In this document: piece by piece, positions 55,897 to 64,000 of the stretch
Numbering within the stretch: position 1 is the first letter of the stretch
Layout of the letters: each line of letters begins with the position of its first letter
Assembly: GCA_965657335.1 (NCBI GenBank)
Contig: CBFHOH010000009.1
Span: forward strand, 1-64,000
From: UBA4582 sp965657335
Lineage (GTDB): Bacteria > Pseudomonadota > Gammaproteobacteria > Pseudomonadales > Azotimanducaceae
Direction of reading: 5' to 3'
DNA: 64,000 nucleotides
The notes under the pieces: generated by a model
Database searches by the model: none
Seen by the model: the letters and a program-made list of their open reading frames with translations, nothing else
Told to the model about the DNA's origin: nothing
Made by a program: the position numbers and the translations under genes

Positions 55897-57153
55897 TTAA
55901 TCAACACGAAAGGCCTTAAGCTTTTTCTTCACTAATTCGTTTTTCAACCGAACATACTGTGGCATGCCATCTTTATAGACTGGGTGGTCTTCACCAGAAA
56001 TCAGCGGTTGCAGATAACTTCTCGCTTTCGCCGTGATGCCATACCCGTCTTTAGAGATATAATTCCTTGGCATCATCCTTTCCACATTAGCAACTTTAGA
56101 CAAAGGCGCTTCTCCAATACTCCACGAATATTTCGGCTTTTTCCCCCTGACAATGGTCGGCATAACTGCATTTTTCCCAGCAACGGCAAATTCAACCGCT
56201 GCCTTTCCGACTGCATAGGCTTGTTCCACGTCGGTTGCTGAAGATATATGCCTTGCCGCTCGTTGCAGATAATCCGCGACAGACCAATGACACTTATAAC
56301 CATGGGCATCCTTGATCATGTCAACAAGTGTGGGCGCCACTCCTCCCAATTGGGTGTGACCAAAGGCATCCTTCAGACCCGAGTCAGCAACAAAACGTCC
56401 ATCTTTATAACGCGCGCCTTCCGATGCGACCACAACACAATAGCCGACCTTTTTTACCGTTTCTTTGACTTTTCTGAGGAATGCTTTTCGATCAAACTCG
56501 ATTTCAGGGAACAAAATAATATGCGGAGGCTGACCCCGCCCATCACCGGCAAGACCTCCAGCGGCGGCGATCCAACCCGCATGCCTGCCCATGACTTCAA
56601 GCACAAAAACCTTCGTAGAAGATTCCGCCATTGAGGCCACATCGAGTCCCGCCTCGAGCGTCGATATTGCAACGTATTTGGCTACCGATCCAAATCCCGG
56701 ACAACAGTCAGTTAAGGGTAGGTCATTATCCACCGTTTTAGGGATACCAATACAGGTTAAATCAGCGCCCGATGCATGACTTAGCTGTGCGAGTTTGTTC
56801 GCAGTATCTTGAGAGTCACCGCCGCCGTTATAGAAGAAGAAACCAATGTTATGCGCCTTGAACACCTCCAGAATACGCTCATATTCAGCACGATTGTCTT
56901 CGACAGATTTTAATTTGTAGCGACAAGAGCCGAATGCGCCCGAGGGCGTGTATTTGAGCGCAGCAATATCTTTCGCAGACTCTTTCGATGTATCGATCAA
57001 TTCCTCCTTCAGTGCTCCGATGATGCCATTCTTACCGGCATACACCTTACCGATCGCACGTGTACGCTTTGCTGTTTGTATCACACCACAAGCACTGGCG
57101 TTGATCACCGCCGTCACACCACCTGATTGCGCATAAAATGCATTTTTTGCCAT
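55897..57153 (-). CDS. pfp: pyrophosphate-dependent 6-phosphofructokinase
   Basis: This 418-residue PFK has the N-terminal AQSGGVTAVINAS, NGGGDSQDTANK (109-120), GIPKTVDND (136-144) and MGRHAGWIAAAGG. Lys139 (the residue equivalent to E. coli Gly124) marks PPi-using enzymes. At the position equivalent to Gly104 of ATP-PFK, where PPi enzymes usually have Asp, this protein has Ser114. It catalyses reversible fructose-6-phosphate phosphorylation with PPi, so it can run in gluconeogenesis. It is a lone gene, convergent with the Sul-like folP by 201 nt, and 5 kb from hppA. Confidence 0.9.
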   Translation of the reverse strand: MAKNAFYAQSGGVTAVINASACGVIQTAKRTRAIGKVYAGKNGIIGALKEELIDTSKESAKDIAALKYTPSGAFGSCRYKLKSVEDNRAEYERILEVFKAHNIGFFFYNGGGDSQDTANKLAQLSHASGADLTCIGIPKTVDNDLPLTDCCPGFGSVAKYVAISTLEAGLDVASMAESSTKVFVLEVMGRHAGWIAAAGGLAGDGRGQPPHIILFPEIEFDRKAFLRKVKETVKKVGYCVVVASEGARYKDGRFVADSGLKDAFGHTQLGGVAPTLVDMIKDAHGYKCHWSVADYLQRAARHISSATDVEQAYAVGKAAVEFAVAGKNAVMPTIVRGKKPKYSWSIGEAPLSKVANVERMMPRNYISKDGYGITAKARSYLQPLISGEDHPVYKDGMPQYVRLKNELVKKKLKAFRVD

Positions 57154-58089
57154 TGTTTCTTAATCCTTATCGCATAGTTGCAAGCTGCGGAATGTTGCTT
57201 AAATCAGCCAATCCACAACGTCGTTTAGTGCCTTATCGTTAGATAAACCTATCGCAAGCGCTTCTTCAAATATTTTCGTCAACCGATGAGCGCTTACGCT
57301 ATCTTTCGGTATTTGTTGCCGTTCGTTAATAGCTTTCAGACAGACAAGGTCTTCAGCACCTTGTTGGATGAGCTTATAATCTCACAAATCGGTTCATTAA
57401 AGGGAATGAGTTTCCCCTTGGCTACTGCACGATTGCCGCGTCCGTAGGTGTAAAGTATCGATCGCCAACTGTTCTCGGCTACCAGCGTATTTGGACCGAC
57501 CCGCCGGTGCTGTTTATCTTCTCGCAAGCTATACAGCACCCAAAGCAGACACACACTCAGAACCAAAAGACTGACCGCATGCTTAACGTTTGTACACAAG
57601 TCCATTATTCGCGGATCATGTCTGGCACGCGGATCGACGATCAAATCTCGTGTTTCGGGATCGAAGAGAAAGTATTCTGCTTCAACACCGAGTGTTAACT
57701 TCGGTTATCGCGAGACCATATCATGCCACATCAACAAACGAAGTTTTCCGAATTACCAGTCTTAATCAACGTCTTGGTAGTCTATAATAACCCTCAAGAA
57801 TATCCCGAATACAAACAACTGGTATGCCAAAAACGTCTCTCTGCTTTAAACAATGGCAGCACCCAAAACCAAGCGAAATTGACACAGACTTCCATGTGTT
57901 TATCCATTTCTGGGCAATCAAAATTGGATAACAAATATGGCCAAAGATCAGGCTCGCTTAATCGACATTGTTATCTTGTTAGTAGAAACGACCCTTCCGT
58001 ACCAGAAAATAAATGACACGCTTTGAGTCGATGAAAGATGCACCAATAGCGTTAGTAGATATTCCTTTGTATCTTACAGCAGACGCCAC
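57154..58089. other. 936-bp region without a convincing gene
   Basis: Between the PPi-PFK and sirB2 genes only small open frames are found. The two best are on the minus strand and are described separately; a plus-strand 97-codon frame at 57723 has no ribosome site or recognisable family. The region could hold the pfp and sirB2 promoters and a decayed gene. Confidence 0.4.
57199..57704 (-). pseudogene. possible frameshifted small membrane-protein gene, unrecognised
   Basis: One minus frame is open from 57704 to 57336. It reads PKLTLGVEAEYFLFDPETR early and includes a membrane-like stretch (HAVSLLVLSVCLLWVLY) around 57560-57510. A second minus frame is open from 57381 to 57199 with protein-like composition (QQGAEDLVCLKAINERQ ... 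LNDVVDWLI). They overlap between 57381 and 57336, so a single -1 shift would join them. No strong start is visible. The GVEAEYFLFDPE segment faintly recalls Uma2-type nucleases, but I cannot assign it. It could equally be chance open frames. Confidence 0.25.
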
Positions 58090-58497
58090 ATGATCATAGA
58101 AAGCGCTTCAATTTACCCCTATGTTTTTTACTTACACGTTGCCTGCGCAACATTGTCTCTGCTTTATTTCATTATACGGGGGTACTGGATGCTCGCGGAA
58201 AACCCGGTGCTAGCAGCGAGGGTAAACAGGATTGCTCCCCATATCATTGACACCGTCCTCCTTGGCTCGGCCGTGACCCTGACTCTCTTGATTCAGCAAT
58301 ATCCACTCATCAATCAATGGCTCACGGTCAAATTGTTTGCTTTACTGCTCTACATCATATTTGGAAGCATTGCGCTAAAAAGAGGGAAAACAAAAGCACA
58401 GAGAACAGCGGCTTTCGCTGCAGCAGTCTGCACTTTTTTGTTCATTGTGAGTGTTGCCCACTATCACCACCCAATGGGGTTGTTTTATCAAATATGA
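58090..58497 (+). CDS. SirB2 family integral membrane protein
   Basis: This 135-residue protein has four membrane segments, the first with YPYVFYLHVACATLSLLYFIIRGYW, then RIAPHIIDTVLLGSAVTL, LTVKLFALLLYIIFGSIALKRGKT, and an HYHHPMG end, as in the SirB2 family. The function is unknown; the family has conserved His residues. Convergent with the Usp gene by 17 nt. Confidence 0.85.
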   Translation: MIIESASIYPYVFYLHVACATLSLLYFIIRGYWMLAENPVLAARVNRIAPHIIDTVLLGSAVTLTLLIQQYPLINQWLTVKLFALLLYIIFGSIALKRGKTKAQRTAAFAAAVCTFLFIVSVAHYHHPMGLFYQI

Positions 58498-58514
58498 TAT
58501 CGAGCGCGTAATGC

Positions 58515-58958
58515 TTAATCTCCGACCCTGACCGTCAACACATCACAGGTAGCACCGTGAAGAACGCTGTTTGCGGTAGACCCAAGCAACAACTGCAAAC
58601 CAGCTTGACCGTGGGTTCCCATCACAATCAAATCAATGTTTAATTCTTTCACAACGTCGTGGATTTCTCGCGCTGGTTTACCTTCACGCGTAATACAACT
58701 ACTCGCAGGTACACCTGTTTTTTCACTGAGCTCCGCCATTTTCTTTCTGGCTGTTTCACGAATACTTGTTTCAAGCACAACAACTTGATCACTCCAGCTC
58801 ATCCCGTCTGCACCGTAAGCAACGGCGATCGGCTCGTTGACATGAATAAAAAAGAGCTCCGCGTCATTGGAATCAGCCAAGGATAATCCTTTTTTGATGA
58901 TCTCATCATTATCAGCATGAAAATCAAGGGCGATCAAAATTTTTGTGTACATCAACAT
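58515..58958 (-). CDS. universal stress protein (UspA family, single domain)
   Basis: This 147-residue protein begins MYTKILIALDF and has the ATP-type motif G-T-H-G-x2-G...GSTANSVLHGATCDVLTVR near the end. Members respond to starvation and stress. The ATG at 58958 has AGGA at 7 nt. It follows a tandem Usp gene by 54 nt on the same strand. Confidence 0.9.
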   Translation of the reverse strand: MLMYTKILIALDFHADNDEIIKKGLSLADSNDAELFFIHVNEPIAVAYGADGMSWSDQVVVLETSIRETARKKMAELSEKTGVPASSCITREGKPAREIHDVVKELNIDLIVMGTHGQAGLQLLLGSTANSVLHGATCDVLTVRVGD

Positions 58959-59012
58959 ATTCTTTTCCTCAGAGTTTATGTAAAAACAACGCTTAATATA
59001 GACTACAGATCT

Positions 59013-59888
59013 CTATGCATCCGGCTTTACTAACAGGACGTCACAAGCCATGTAGTCAATAACTTTTTCTGTTGTACTGCCAATAAAAATTTCCGTGAGC
59101 ACATTGCGCGAAATTGCTCCCATCACAATGATACTAGGCAGCAGTTTCTTTTCTATCTGTTTCAGTCCAAATTCTGGCGCCTCTTCTATCAGATGCTGTC
59201 GATCCACAGGAATATCAAAGTCAGCAAGCAATTCTTCGAATGCTGCTTTGTGAGAGGCTTCTAAATCACCGGGATAAACGCCAGCAAATGGCATCTGGCC
59301 ATAAGAGTGGACAACATGCGCGTCGTTATTGATCATTTTTCCAACAGCAAGCGCAACATTAAGAATCTTATGATCTAGACCAAGAGGTTTATGTCTTGCA
59401 TGCTTGGGGTCGACCGCTGCCAACATCACAGTATCGGCTGTCCACTCTTTTTCTTTGACCAACAACAACGGCACCGGACATGAACGCACTAAATGCCAAT
59501 CATCGTTCGTCAAAGACAACCGAGAAAAGGCGCCATGTTTTCGCGTATGACTAACAACTAGGTCAATTTTCTGTTCTTTGACTTCATTTACGACCGCCTG
59601 AAAGCCAGGGTGTCCCCACACAGCTTTAGTGTTGACGCGATGTCCTTTCCTGCGCAAAGGTTTGGCCAAGGCTTCCAACGCAGTCCTGCGCTCATCGAGG
59701 TAATCTGACTTCAATCGGGAAAGATCAGCTGCGTCGAAATAGTAACCTTCGATCAAATAGTCCGTGTAGTCGCTTGCTATCAAGGTGATTTCAACATCAG
59801 CATCGTCTGCAATCAGGACAACCTTATCTAAAGCAGGCTGTGTTTCACGGTCCGGCTCGATAACGACAAGCACTCTCTCTGCTTTCAT
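59013..59888 (-). CDS. tandem universal stress protein (UspE-like, two domains)
   Basis: This 291-residue protein has two Usp domains: N-domain (about 1-140) beginning MKAERVLVVIEPDRETQ, and C-domain (about 150-290) ending MGAISRNVLTEIFIGSTTEKVIDYMACDVLLV. The start at 59888 has GAGGAGG immediately upstream and overlaps the stop of the DksA-like gene by 4 nt (ATGA). Translational coupling links it to that gene. Confidence 0.9.
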   Translation of the reverse strand: MKAERVLVVIEPDRETQPALDKVVLIADDADVEITLIASDYTDYLIEGYYFDAADLSRLKSDYLDERRTALEALAKPLRRKGHRVNTKAVWGHPGFQAVVNEVKEQKIDLVVSHTRKHGAFSRLSLTNDDWHLVRSCPVPLLLVKEKEWTADTVMLAAVDPKHARHKPLGLDHKILNVALAVGKMINNDAHVVHSYGQMPFAGVYPGDLEASHKAAFEELLADFDIPVDRQHLIEEAPEFGLKQIEKKLLPSIIVMGAISRNVLTEIFIGSTTEKVIDYMACDVLLVKPDA

Positions 59889-60226
59889 AACCCTCCTCGG
59901 TTTGCACATCCGATACAGGTCTCAGTGAAAGGTAAGGCCTTTAATCGTGCCTCTGCGACTAAATCACCGCACTTGGCGCAATGACCGTAAGTGTCGTCAT
60001 CGATTCGATGAAGTGCCCTGTCAATCTGGCGAAGTTCTTCACGCGCTTCCGCGTCAAGCATAATAACCAATTCATGATTTTCCATTTCAACAGACTGTTC
60101 ACCGTAATCCGCACTCACACGTTCATCACGCTCATGAATATGTTTATAAGTGCGCTCAACGCGTGCGTTGAGTTGATCCCGCAATCCTTCAAGTCTTACT
60201 TTTACGTCATCAGCATTTATGCTCAT
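59885..60226 (-). CDS. TraR/DksA-family zinc-finger protein
   Basis: The protein has 113 residues: a coiled-coil (about 10-75) followed by a C4 zinc finger, CAKC...CIGC. DksA-like proteins enter the RNA polymerase secondary channel; the tip in E. coli is D-x-x-D-x-A, while here the loop reads ADYGEQSVE (D-x-x-E-x-S), so its effect may differ. The ATG at 60226 has GGGAGGAGAG 4 nt upstream; the longer frame to 60295 is rejected. It is the first gene of a three-gene stress run with the two Usp genes. Confidence 0.87.
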   Translation of the reverse strand: MSINADDVKVRLEGLRDQLNARVERTYKHIHERDERVSADYGEQSVEMENHELVIMLDAEAREELRQIDRALHRIDDDTYGHCAKCGDLVAEARLKALPFTETCIGCANRGGL

Positions 60227-60424
60227 TACACTCTCCTCCCTACGACAATACTTTAGGTTAGCTCTCCAAACGATCAATTGACCGAAATCAAGCAAAGCAC
60301 CGATGGGAATTGATTTGTAATTATTTCACTGCCTGCTCTTGAATAAACCTTAGGCGGATATATTTCATGATCATGCGAAGCGCAGAAAAACACATCAAAG
60401 AATTTTACTGAAGGAGATAACACT

Positions 60425-60874
60425 ATGGGCCAGTATGTTTACGCACCGTTTAATGGCTTAAATCAATTACACAGAGATCTAGGAAGGTTTTTTGACCCGA
60501 CTGACACAGCCACGAATTACCAGCAAGGCCGATTTCCATCGCAGGAGGAATGGTCTCCAGAAGTTGATATCGTTGAGACCCCTGATGGCTATCGATTACT
60601 CGTTGATATTCCCGGTGTTGACCCTGCTGATGTTGATATTACGATTGAAAAAAACGTCCTCTCAATCAGCGGATCGAGGACAAGTAGTTCGTTAACCGAT
60701 GAGGCAGCATACAAGCGTCGCGAAAGAGTTTCGGGCGCATTTTTACGTCAATTCACTTTGTCAGAATTCGCTAACTGCGAGGACATTAGCGCCAAATCAA
60801 GTCACGGAGTGCTTGAAATCATCATTCCAAAACATGCAGATAAATCACCTGTGAATATCAAGATAGAAACTTAA
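60425..60874 (+). CDS. small heat-shock protein, Hsp20/alpha-crystallin family
   Basis: The protein has 149 residues with the alpha-crystallin domain at about 42-140 (WSPEVDIVETPDGYRLLVDIPGVDPADVDI, GVLEIIIPKH). It holds unfolded proteins in oligomers. A strong GGAG ribosome site precedes the ATG. Upstream, CTTGAATAAA (60338) resembles a heat-shock -35, but no matching -10 with correct spacing is clear. It is divergent from the DksA-like gene by 198 nt. Confidence 0.93.
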   Translation: MGQYVYAPFNGLNQLHRDLGRFFDPTDTATNYQQGRFPSQEEWSPEVDIVETPDGYRLLVDIPGVDPADVDITIEKNVLSISGSRTSSSLTDEAAYKRRERVSGAFLRQFTLSEFANCEDISAKSSHGVLEIIIPKHADKSPVNIKIET

Positions 60875-60974
60875 CGGGTCTATGTGGTCAATCAGCAATC
60901 GGGAGTCAGGCAGTGAACGACTAAAATCGAATCCAACAAACCCTGAAGGATATTTTTAGAAATGTAGCGAATGG

Positions 60975-60993
60975 TTGCCACCACCGGTGGCAA
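60975..60993. repeat. hairpin after hsp20, inside a gene-free stretch
   Basis: TTGCCACC-ACC-GGTGGCAA is a perfect 8-bp stem with a 3-base loop, 100 nt past hsp20. No T-run follows on either strand. The stretch 60875-61213 (339 bases) contains no supported gene; an 80-codon minus frame at 60892 and plus frames there lack ribosome sites and family features. Confidence 0.45.
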
Positions 60994-61213
60994 AGCGCGC
61001 GACACATGATTACTCACTGCGCGCCCCTTGGAACGGAGCCTGGAGGGCAAATAAAAGCGGAACTGCGCATCCGAGCAAGTTGCCCGCAGAAACTTTCGAA
61101 GAAGGTTCGTCTCTCGAGATGCCGTTTGAGGCACCTACCCTGCTTAACTCAAACGTCAAAAAGCATATCGTCGCAATGTCATTTAATATGACTTCTGCTG
61201 GCGCCAAAAATTG

Positions 61214-63001
61214 CTAAGACCACTTTTCAACAATTGGCATTCGACGCCCGATCCCAAAAGCCACTTTACTCACCTTGGTTCCCGGGCAAGTTTGTCTTCG
61301 CTTGTATTCCATCTTACCAATCAAACTGATAATTCGCTGATAAGCAACCTCAGCACCATCGCTGTCGACCCAGTCTAGTAAAAAATCAAGATCATTTGAT
61401 ATTTTCTTACTGTTTGACGTCATTTCGGCGACCCAGCCGACGAACGCACTGTACTCAGACATTTGGTCTTCTATGTGAGACTGCACGATAGGATCGAGTA
61501 CGGCATAGGAAAGCAGAGAAGCCTCGTCAGTCTGATTCGGTGCAAGTTCCGCACTGGGAGGTTTTTGCCATATGTTGTCGGGAATCGCGTCGCTGGCTCG
61601 CGCCAGATCAAAAACTTGGAACTTGTAAATATCCTTAATAGGGGCATAACTGAAGTTCATATCAAAGTGAGTGTAGTATCCACATGCCGACTCCGTTTTA
61701 TTACCTGTGGATAGAGGCATAGCTCCATAGGCGTTGCTAAAGTGCATTAAGTAAAGGTCTCTTAACCTGGCCTGTATGTTTTCGTCAGCCACACTTGCGT
61801 AGCTATTGTTGGCCATCTTTCTGGCGACAAGGTTATTTCTGTCCTCTGAATACCGTTCATAACGATCGTGCAACATATTGATCATCGGTTCATGCTCAAT
61901 CTCGACTTCGTAGTCCCAACAGCCCAACTTTCTGTGCAATGCTTTTGCATCAGCTGAAGCATGGTCACTACTATAAATTGAGGGCATACGAATGGCATGA
62001 ACATTTTCTGCGCCGACAGCTTCACACGCCAACATACAAACAACAGCGCTATCGACACCCCCACTCGAGGCGAGCACAACCTGATCAAAACCAGACTTTT
62101 GCAAGTAGTCCTTCAATCCAAGTACCAGTAAGTCTTTCAACTGTGGCGCTCGGTTATAAAGGTCGGCCTTATTCTCCGGGTTAGCAACATCTGCGATTAC
62201 GGGTTGACTGTTCGAAAGATCAACAACATCAAATGTGTCCTCATCAAGGGACTCACTGAGATGCATAAGGTCTCCGCCGCTGACAATAAAACTTTGACCA
62301 TCGAAGACTAACTCGTCTTGTCCTCCGCGTTGATTCACATAGACAAGTGTCAAATCTTTTCCCCCATCCACCCCCGATGAGCGCTTTGTGCCCGGCGCAA
62401 TATTCTCCAGCCGATTTACAGGTTTGTCATGGACAAATGGTGAACTATTCAATGAAACAAGCACGTCCAGATCCATCGCTCGGTATCGTGCGTAGGGATT
62501 GTTTGCATAGTTGTAGCCATCAGAGCCCTTGTCGTTCCACAAGTCTTCGCATATTGATAGACCCACTTGTTGCCCATTAACTTCGAAGGTAAAAAGCTCC
62601 CGACCCGGCTCAAAGTATCTTAATTCATCAAACACATCATAAAACGGGAGGAGCTGCTTGCGATATTCGCCGATCAATTGGCCTTCGAGAAGCACACCAG
62701 CGACATTGTAAAAAGGTTTTCCTATCCCGTCGTTTCGTGTGACGTAACCACAAACCACGTGCAAGCCTTCACAATGGTTCTGAGTGTATTCCCTTAATTC
62801 GTCGAGCACGGCCAAATTTCTATCGATAAACCGTGGTCGGTATAGAAGGTCTTGGCTAAGGTAACCTGGTATACAGAGCTCAGGAAATACAACGACATCA
62901 CACTGCGCAGTGCTTGCGACATCGATGCCTTTTTTTAAAGCATCAAGATTGCCGGCAAAATCGCCGGGTGTTGTGTTTATTTGACCAAGACAAATCTTCA
63001 C
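61214..63001 (-). CDS. nadE: glutamine-dependent NAD+ synthetase
   Basis: This 595-residue protein has an N-terminal nitrilase-type glutaminase (Glu41 in FPELCIPGY, Lys115 in GEYRKQLLP, Cys151 in SICEDLW) and a C-terminal synthetase with the PP-loop SGGVDS (313-318) and PLSTGNKTE. It amidates nicotinic acid adenine dinucleotide using ammonia released from glutamine. The start is a GTG with no clear ribosome site. Somewhat longer than the common 540-residue form. It starts 16 nt downstream of the stop of the haem A synthase gene. Confidence 0.95.
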   Translation of the reverse strand: MKICLGQINTTPGDFAGNLDALKKGIDVASTAQCDVVVFPELCIPGYLSQDLLYRPRFIDRNLAVLDELREYTQNHCEGLHVVCGYVTRNDGIGKPFYNVAGVLLEGQLIGEYRKQLLPFYDVFDELRYFEPGRELFTFEVNGQQVGLSICEDLWNDKGSDGYNYANNPYARYRAMDLDVLVSLNSSPFVHDKPVNRLENIAPGTKRSSGVDGGKDLTLVYVNQRGGQDELVFDGQSFIVSGGDLMHLSESLDEDTFDVVDLSNSQPVIADVANPENKADLYNRAPQLKDLLVLGLKDYLQKSGFDQVVLASSGGVDSAVVCMLACEAVGAENVHAIRMPSIYSSDHASADAKALHRKLGCWDYEVEIEHEPMINMLHDRYERYSEDRNNLVARKMANNSYASVADENIQARLRDLYLMHFSNAYGAMPLSTGNKTESACGYYTHFDMNFSYAPIKDIYKFQVFDLARASDAIPDNIWQKPPSAELAPNQTDEASLLSYAVLDPIVQSHIEDQMSEYSAFVGWVAEMTSNSKKISNDLDFLLDWVDSDGAEVAYQRIISLIGKMEYKRRQTCPGTKVSKVAFGIGRRMPIVEKWS

Positions 63002-63017
63002 ACCAAATCTTTTCCCG

Positions 63018-64000
63018 TCAGCTGGACTTTTTTACGATATACAGCGTTCTGACTAGCACGACGAGTAAAACACATGCGCCAAACTGGTGCATACTTGCGA
63101 GCCCAAGAGGCACTATCTGAATCAACGTAAACACACCCAATAGATATTGCGCGGATATTACCAATATCAAAGTCATCGTGTATTTTCGCAACTTCTTTAG
63201 TGCCTCATCCGTGTAAGACACAAAAAAGGCTGCCAACGCTAGCAGCAGCACAACAGCGCCCAACCAACGATGCACAAACTGAATCGTCGCGGTGCTTTCA
63301 AAAAGATTGAGCCACCATGGGTCAAGATAGAACACAGCTTCAGCTATCCAGCTTTCATTCATCAATGGGTAAGTGTTGTACCCATAGCCTGCTCGGCTTC
63401 CCGCGGTAAACGCGCCGTAAAGAATCTGAAGTACAGAGGCACCGGCAAGACCGTAAACTAGCCTAGAAAATAAAGGCGAGTGCGGCATTGACGGCTGTTT
63501 CTCGCGAAGCTCAAAAATTATCCAGCTCAGATAAGAAAGTATCAGCATAGCAAGAAGCAGATGGGCAGCAAGCCTGTAGTGGGACACCCGTGGTATGTCC
63601 ACCAGGCCACTTTTGACCATGTACCACCCCATCAATCCTTGCAAACCACCGAGGACAAGCCCAATAGTTAGCTTTATCGCCAACGAACCCTTGATTTTCC
63701 CCATCAAAGCGAAAACAAGAAATGGCAAAAAGAACGCAAGTCCAATCAGGCGGCCCAGCACTCGATGACCATATTCCCAATAAAAGATTTGCTTAAAACC
63801 TTCCAGCGTTAAATTCTGGTTGGTTTGCTGGTACTCCGGGAACTGCTGATAGGCTAGGAAAACCGCATTCCATTCGACCTCGGAAATTGGCGGCAGCACT
63901 CCCATAATTGGTCGCCAATCAACCATCGAAAGGCCGCTTCCCGTCAATCTAGTGATTCCACCAACGACAATCATCAGTACCACCATTGAACAAACCATGG
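63018..64000 (-). CDS. COX15/CtaA-type haem A synthase, 5' end off the window
   Basis: At least 327 residues are visible of an eight-helix inner-membrane protein that converts haem O to haem A for cytochrome oxidase. Haem-ligand histidines are in YWEYGHRVLGRL, SHYRLAAH, IQFVHRWLGA and ASMHQFGAC. The open frame reaches the right edge at 64000; the normal N-terminal residues before the first helix are missing, so the gene continues beyond. It implies an aa3-type cytochrome oxidase in this organism. Confidence 0.93.
   Translation of the reverse strand, partial: MVCSMVVLMIVVGGITRLTGSGLSMVDWRPIMGVLPPISEVEWNAVFLAYQQFPEYQQTNQNLTLEGFKQIFYWEYGHRVLGRLIGLAFFLPFLVFALMGKIKGSLAIKLTIGLVLGGLQGLMGWYMVKSGLVDIPRVSHYRLAAHLLLAMLILSYLSWIIFELREKQPSMPHSPLFSRLVYGLAGASVLQILYGAFTAGSRAGYGYNTYPLMNESWIAEAVFYLDPWWLNLFESTATIQFVHRWLGAVVLLLALAAFFVSYTDEALKKLRKYTMTLILVISAQYLLGVFTLIQIVPLGLASMHQFGACVLLVVLVRTLYIVKKSS

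Noticed and set aside
57723..58016. Plus-strand 97-codon frame upstream of sirB2
   Set aside because: No ribosome site, Asn/Gln/Ser-rich composition and no recognisable family.
1..64000. CRISPR array, prophage, IS element or integron
   Set aside because: No regularly spaced repeats, transposase, integrase or phage genes were seen on either strand.

Overview
The window reads as chromosome of a free-living, probably marine, gammaproteobacterium of moderate GC, assembled as a draft (a 10-N scaffold gap lies inside purH). Several blocks match the gene order I know from Pseudomonas and relatives: rpoD-dnaG-yqeY-rpsU/tsaD-folB; coq7-speD-crp-trpCDGE-rpe; murU-amgK/lptD-surA-ksgA-apaH-cca; purD-purH-fis-dusB-(zinc ribbon)-prmA-accC-accB-dsbD. 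The blocks are thinned: gph, osmC, pdxA, apaG and aroQ are missing from their expected slots, and dsbD is reduced to its periplasmic alpha domain. I see no prophage, IS element, integrase, CRISPR array or rRNA. There is one tRNA (CAT anticodon).

Layout. 1-6.4 kb (mostly minus strand): a Tat-exported M15 D,D-carboxypeptidase cut by the left edge, an SDR oxidoreductase, a metal-dependent amidohydrolase, a polyprenyl-phosphate glycosyltransferase-GtrA fusion, and a DUF2723 (TMEM260-like) membrane glycosyltransferase. 6.7-12.3 kb: an exported M20 peptidase, a terminator, then acyl-CoA dehydrogenase, LLM oxidoreductase and APH-type kinase genes that resemble a split ACAD10/11 hydroxy-acid pathway, and a CPBP protease. 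12.4-17.5 kb: tRNA plus the macromolecular-synthesis cluster. 17.8-29.9 kb: tsaD, folB, a double cNMP-domain/rhodanese protein, hinT, coq7, a short AdoMet-decarboxylase-like gene, crp, the trp operon, rpe, and the murU-amgK peptidoglycan recycling pair. 30-36.6 kb: outer-membrane biogenesis (lptD, surA) with ksgA, apaH and cca. 36.6-48.2 kb: purine synthesis, fis, dusB, prmA, acetyl-CoA carboxylase subunits, the DsbD-alpha remnant, a lipoprotein and a DUF2333 protein.

48.5-57.2 kb: a membrane pyrophosphatase whose signature residues suggest a K+-dependent, Na+-pumping type; assimilatory sulfite reduction (cysG, DUF934 gene, cysI); a dihydropteroate synthase whose motifs match the sulfonamide-resistance Sul enzymes rather than ordinary FolP; and a pyrophosphate-dependent phosphofructokinase. 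The pyrophosphatase and phosphofructokinase point to a pyrophosphate-based energy economy. 57.2-60.9 kb: a stretch with only degenerate ORFs, then SirB2 and a stress cluster (two Usp proteins, a DksA-like zinc-finger protein, Hsp20). 61.2-64 kb: glutamine-dependent NAD synthetase and a COX15-type haem A synthase cut by the right edge.

Most notable items: the Sul-like DHPS at 54880-55695, the pyrophosphate enzymes, the putative lipid-linked O-glycosylation pair at 3.1-6.4 kb, the stand-alone DsbD alpha domain, and the perfect palindromes between purH and fis. The 77-bp duplication in purH is an assembly artefact, not biology.
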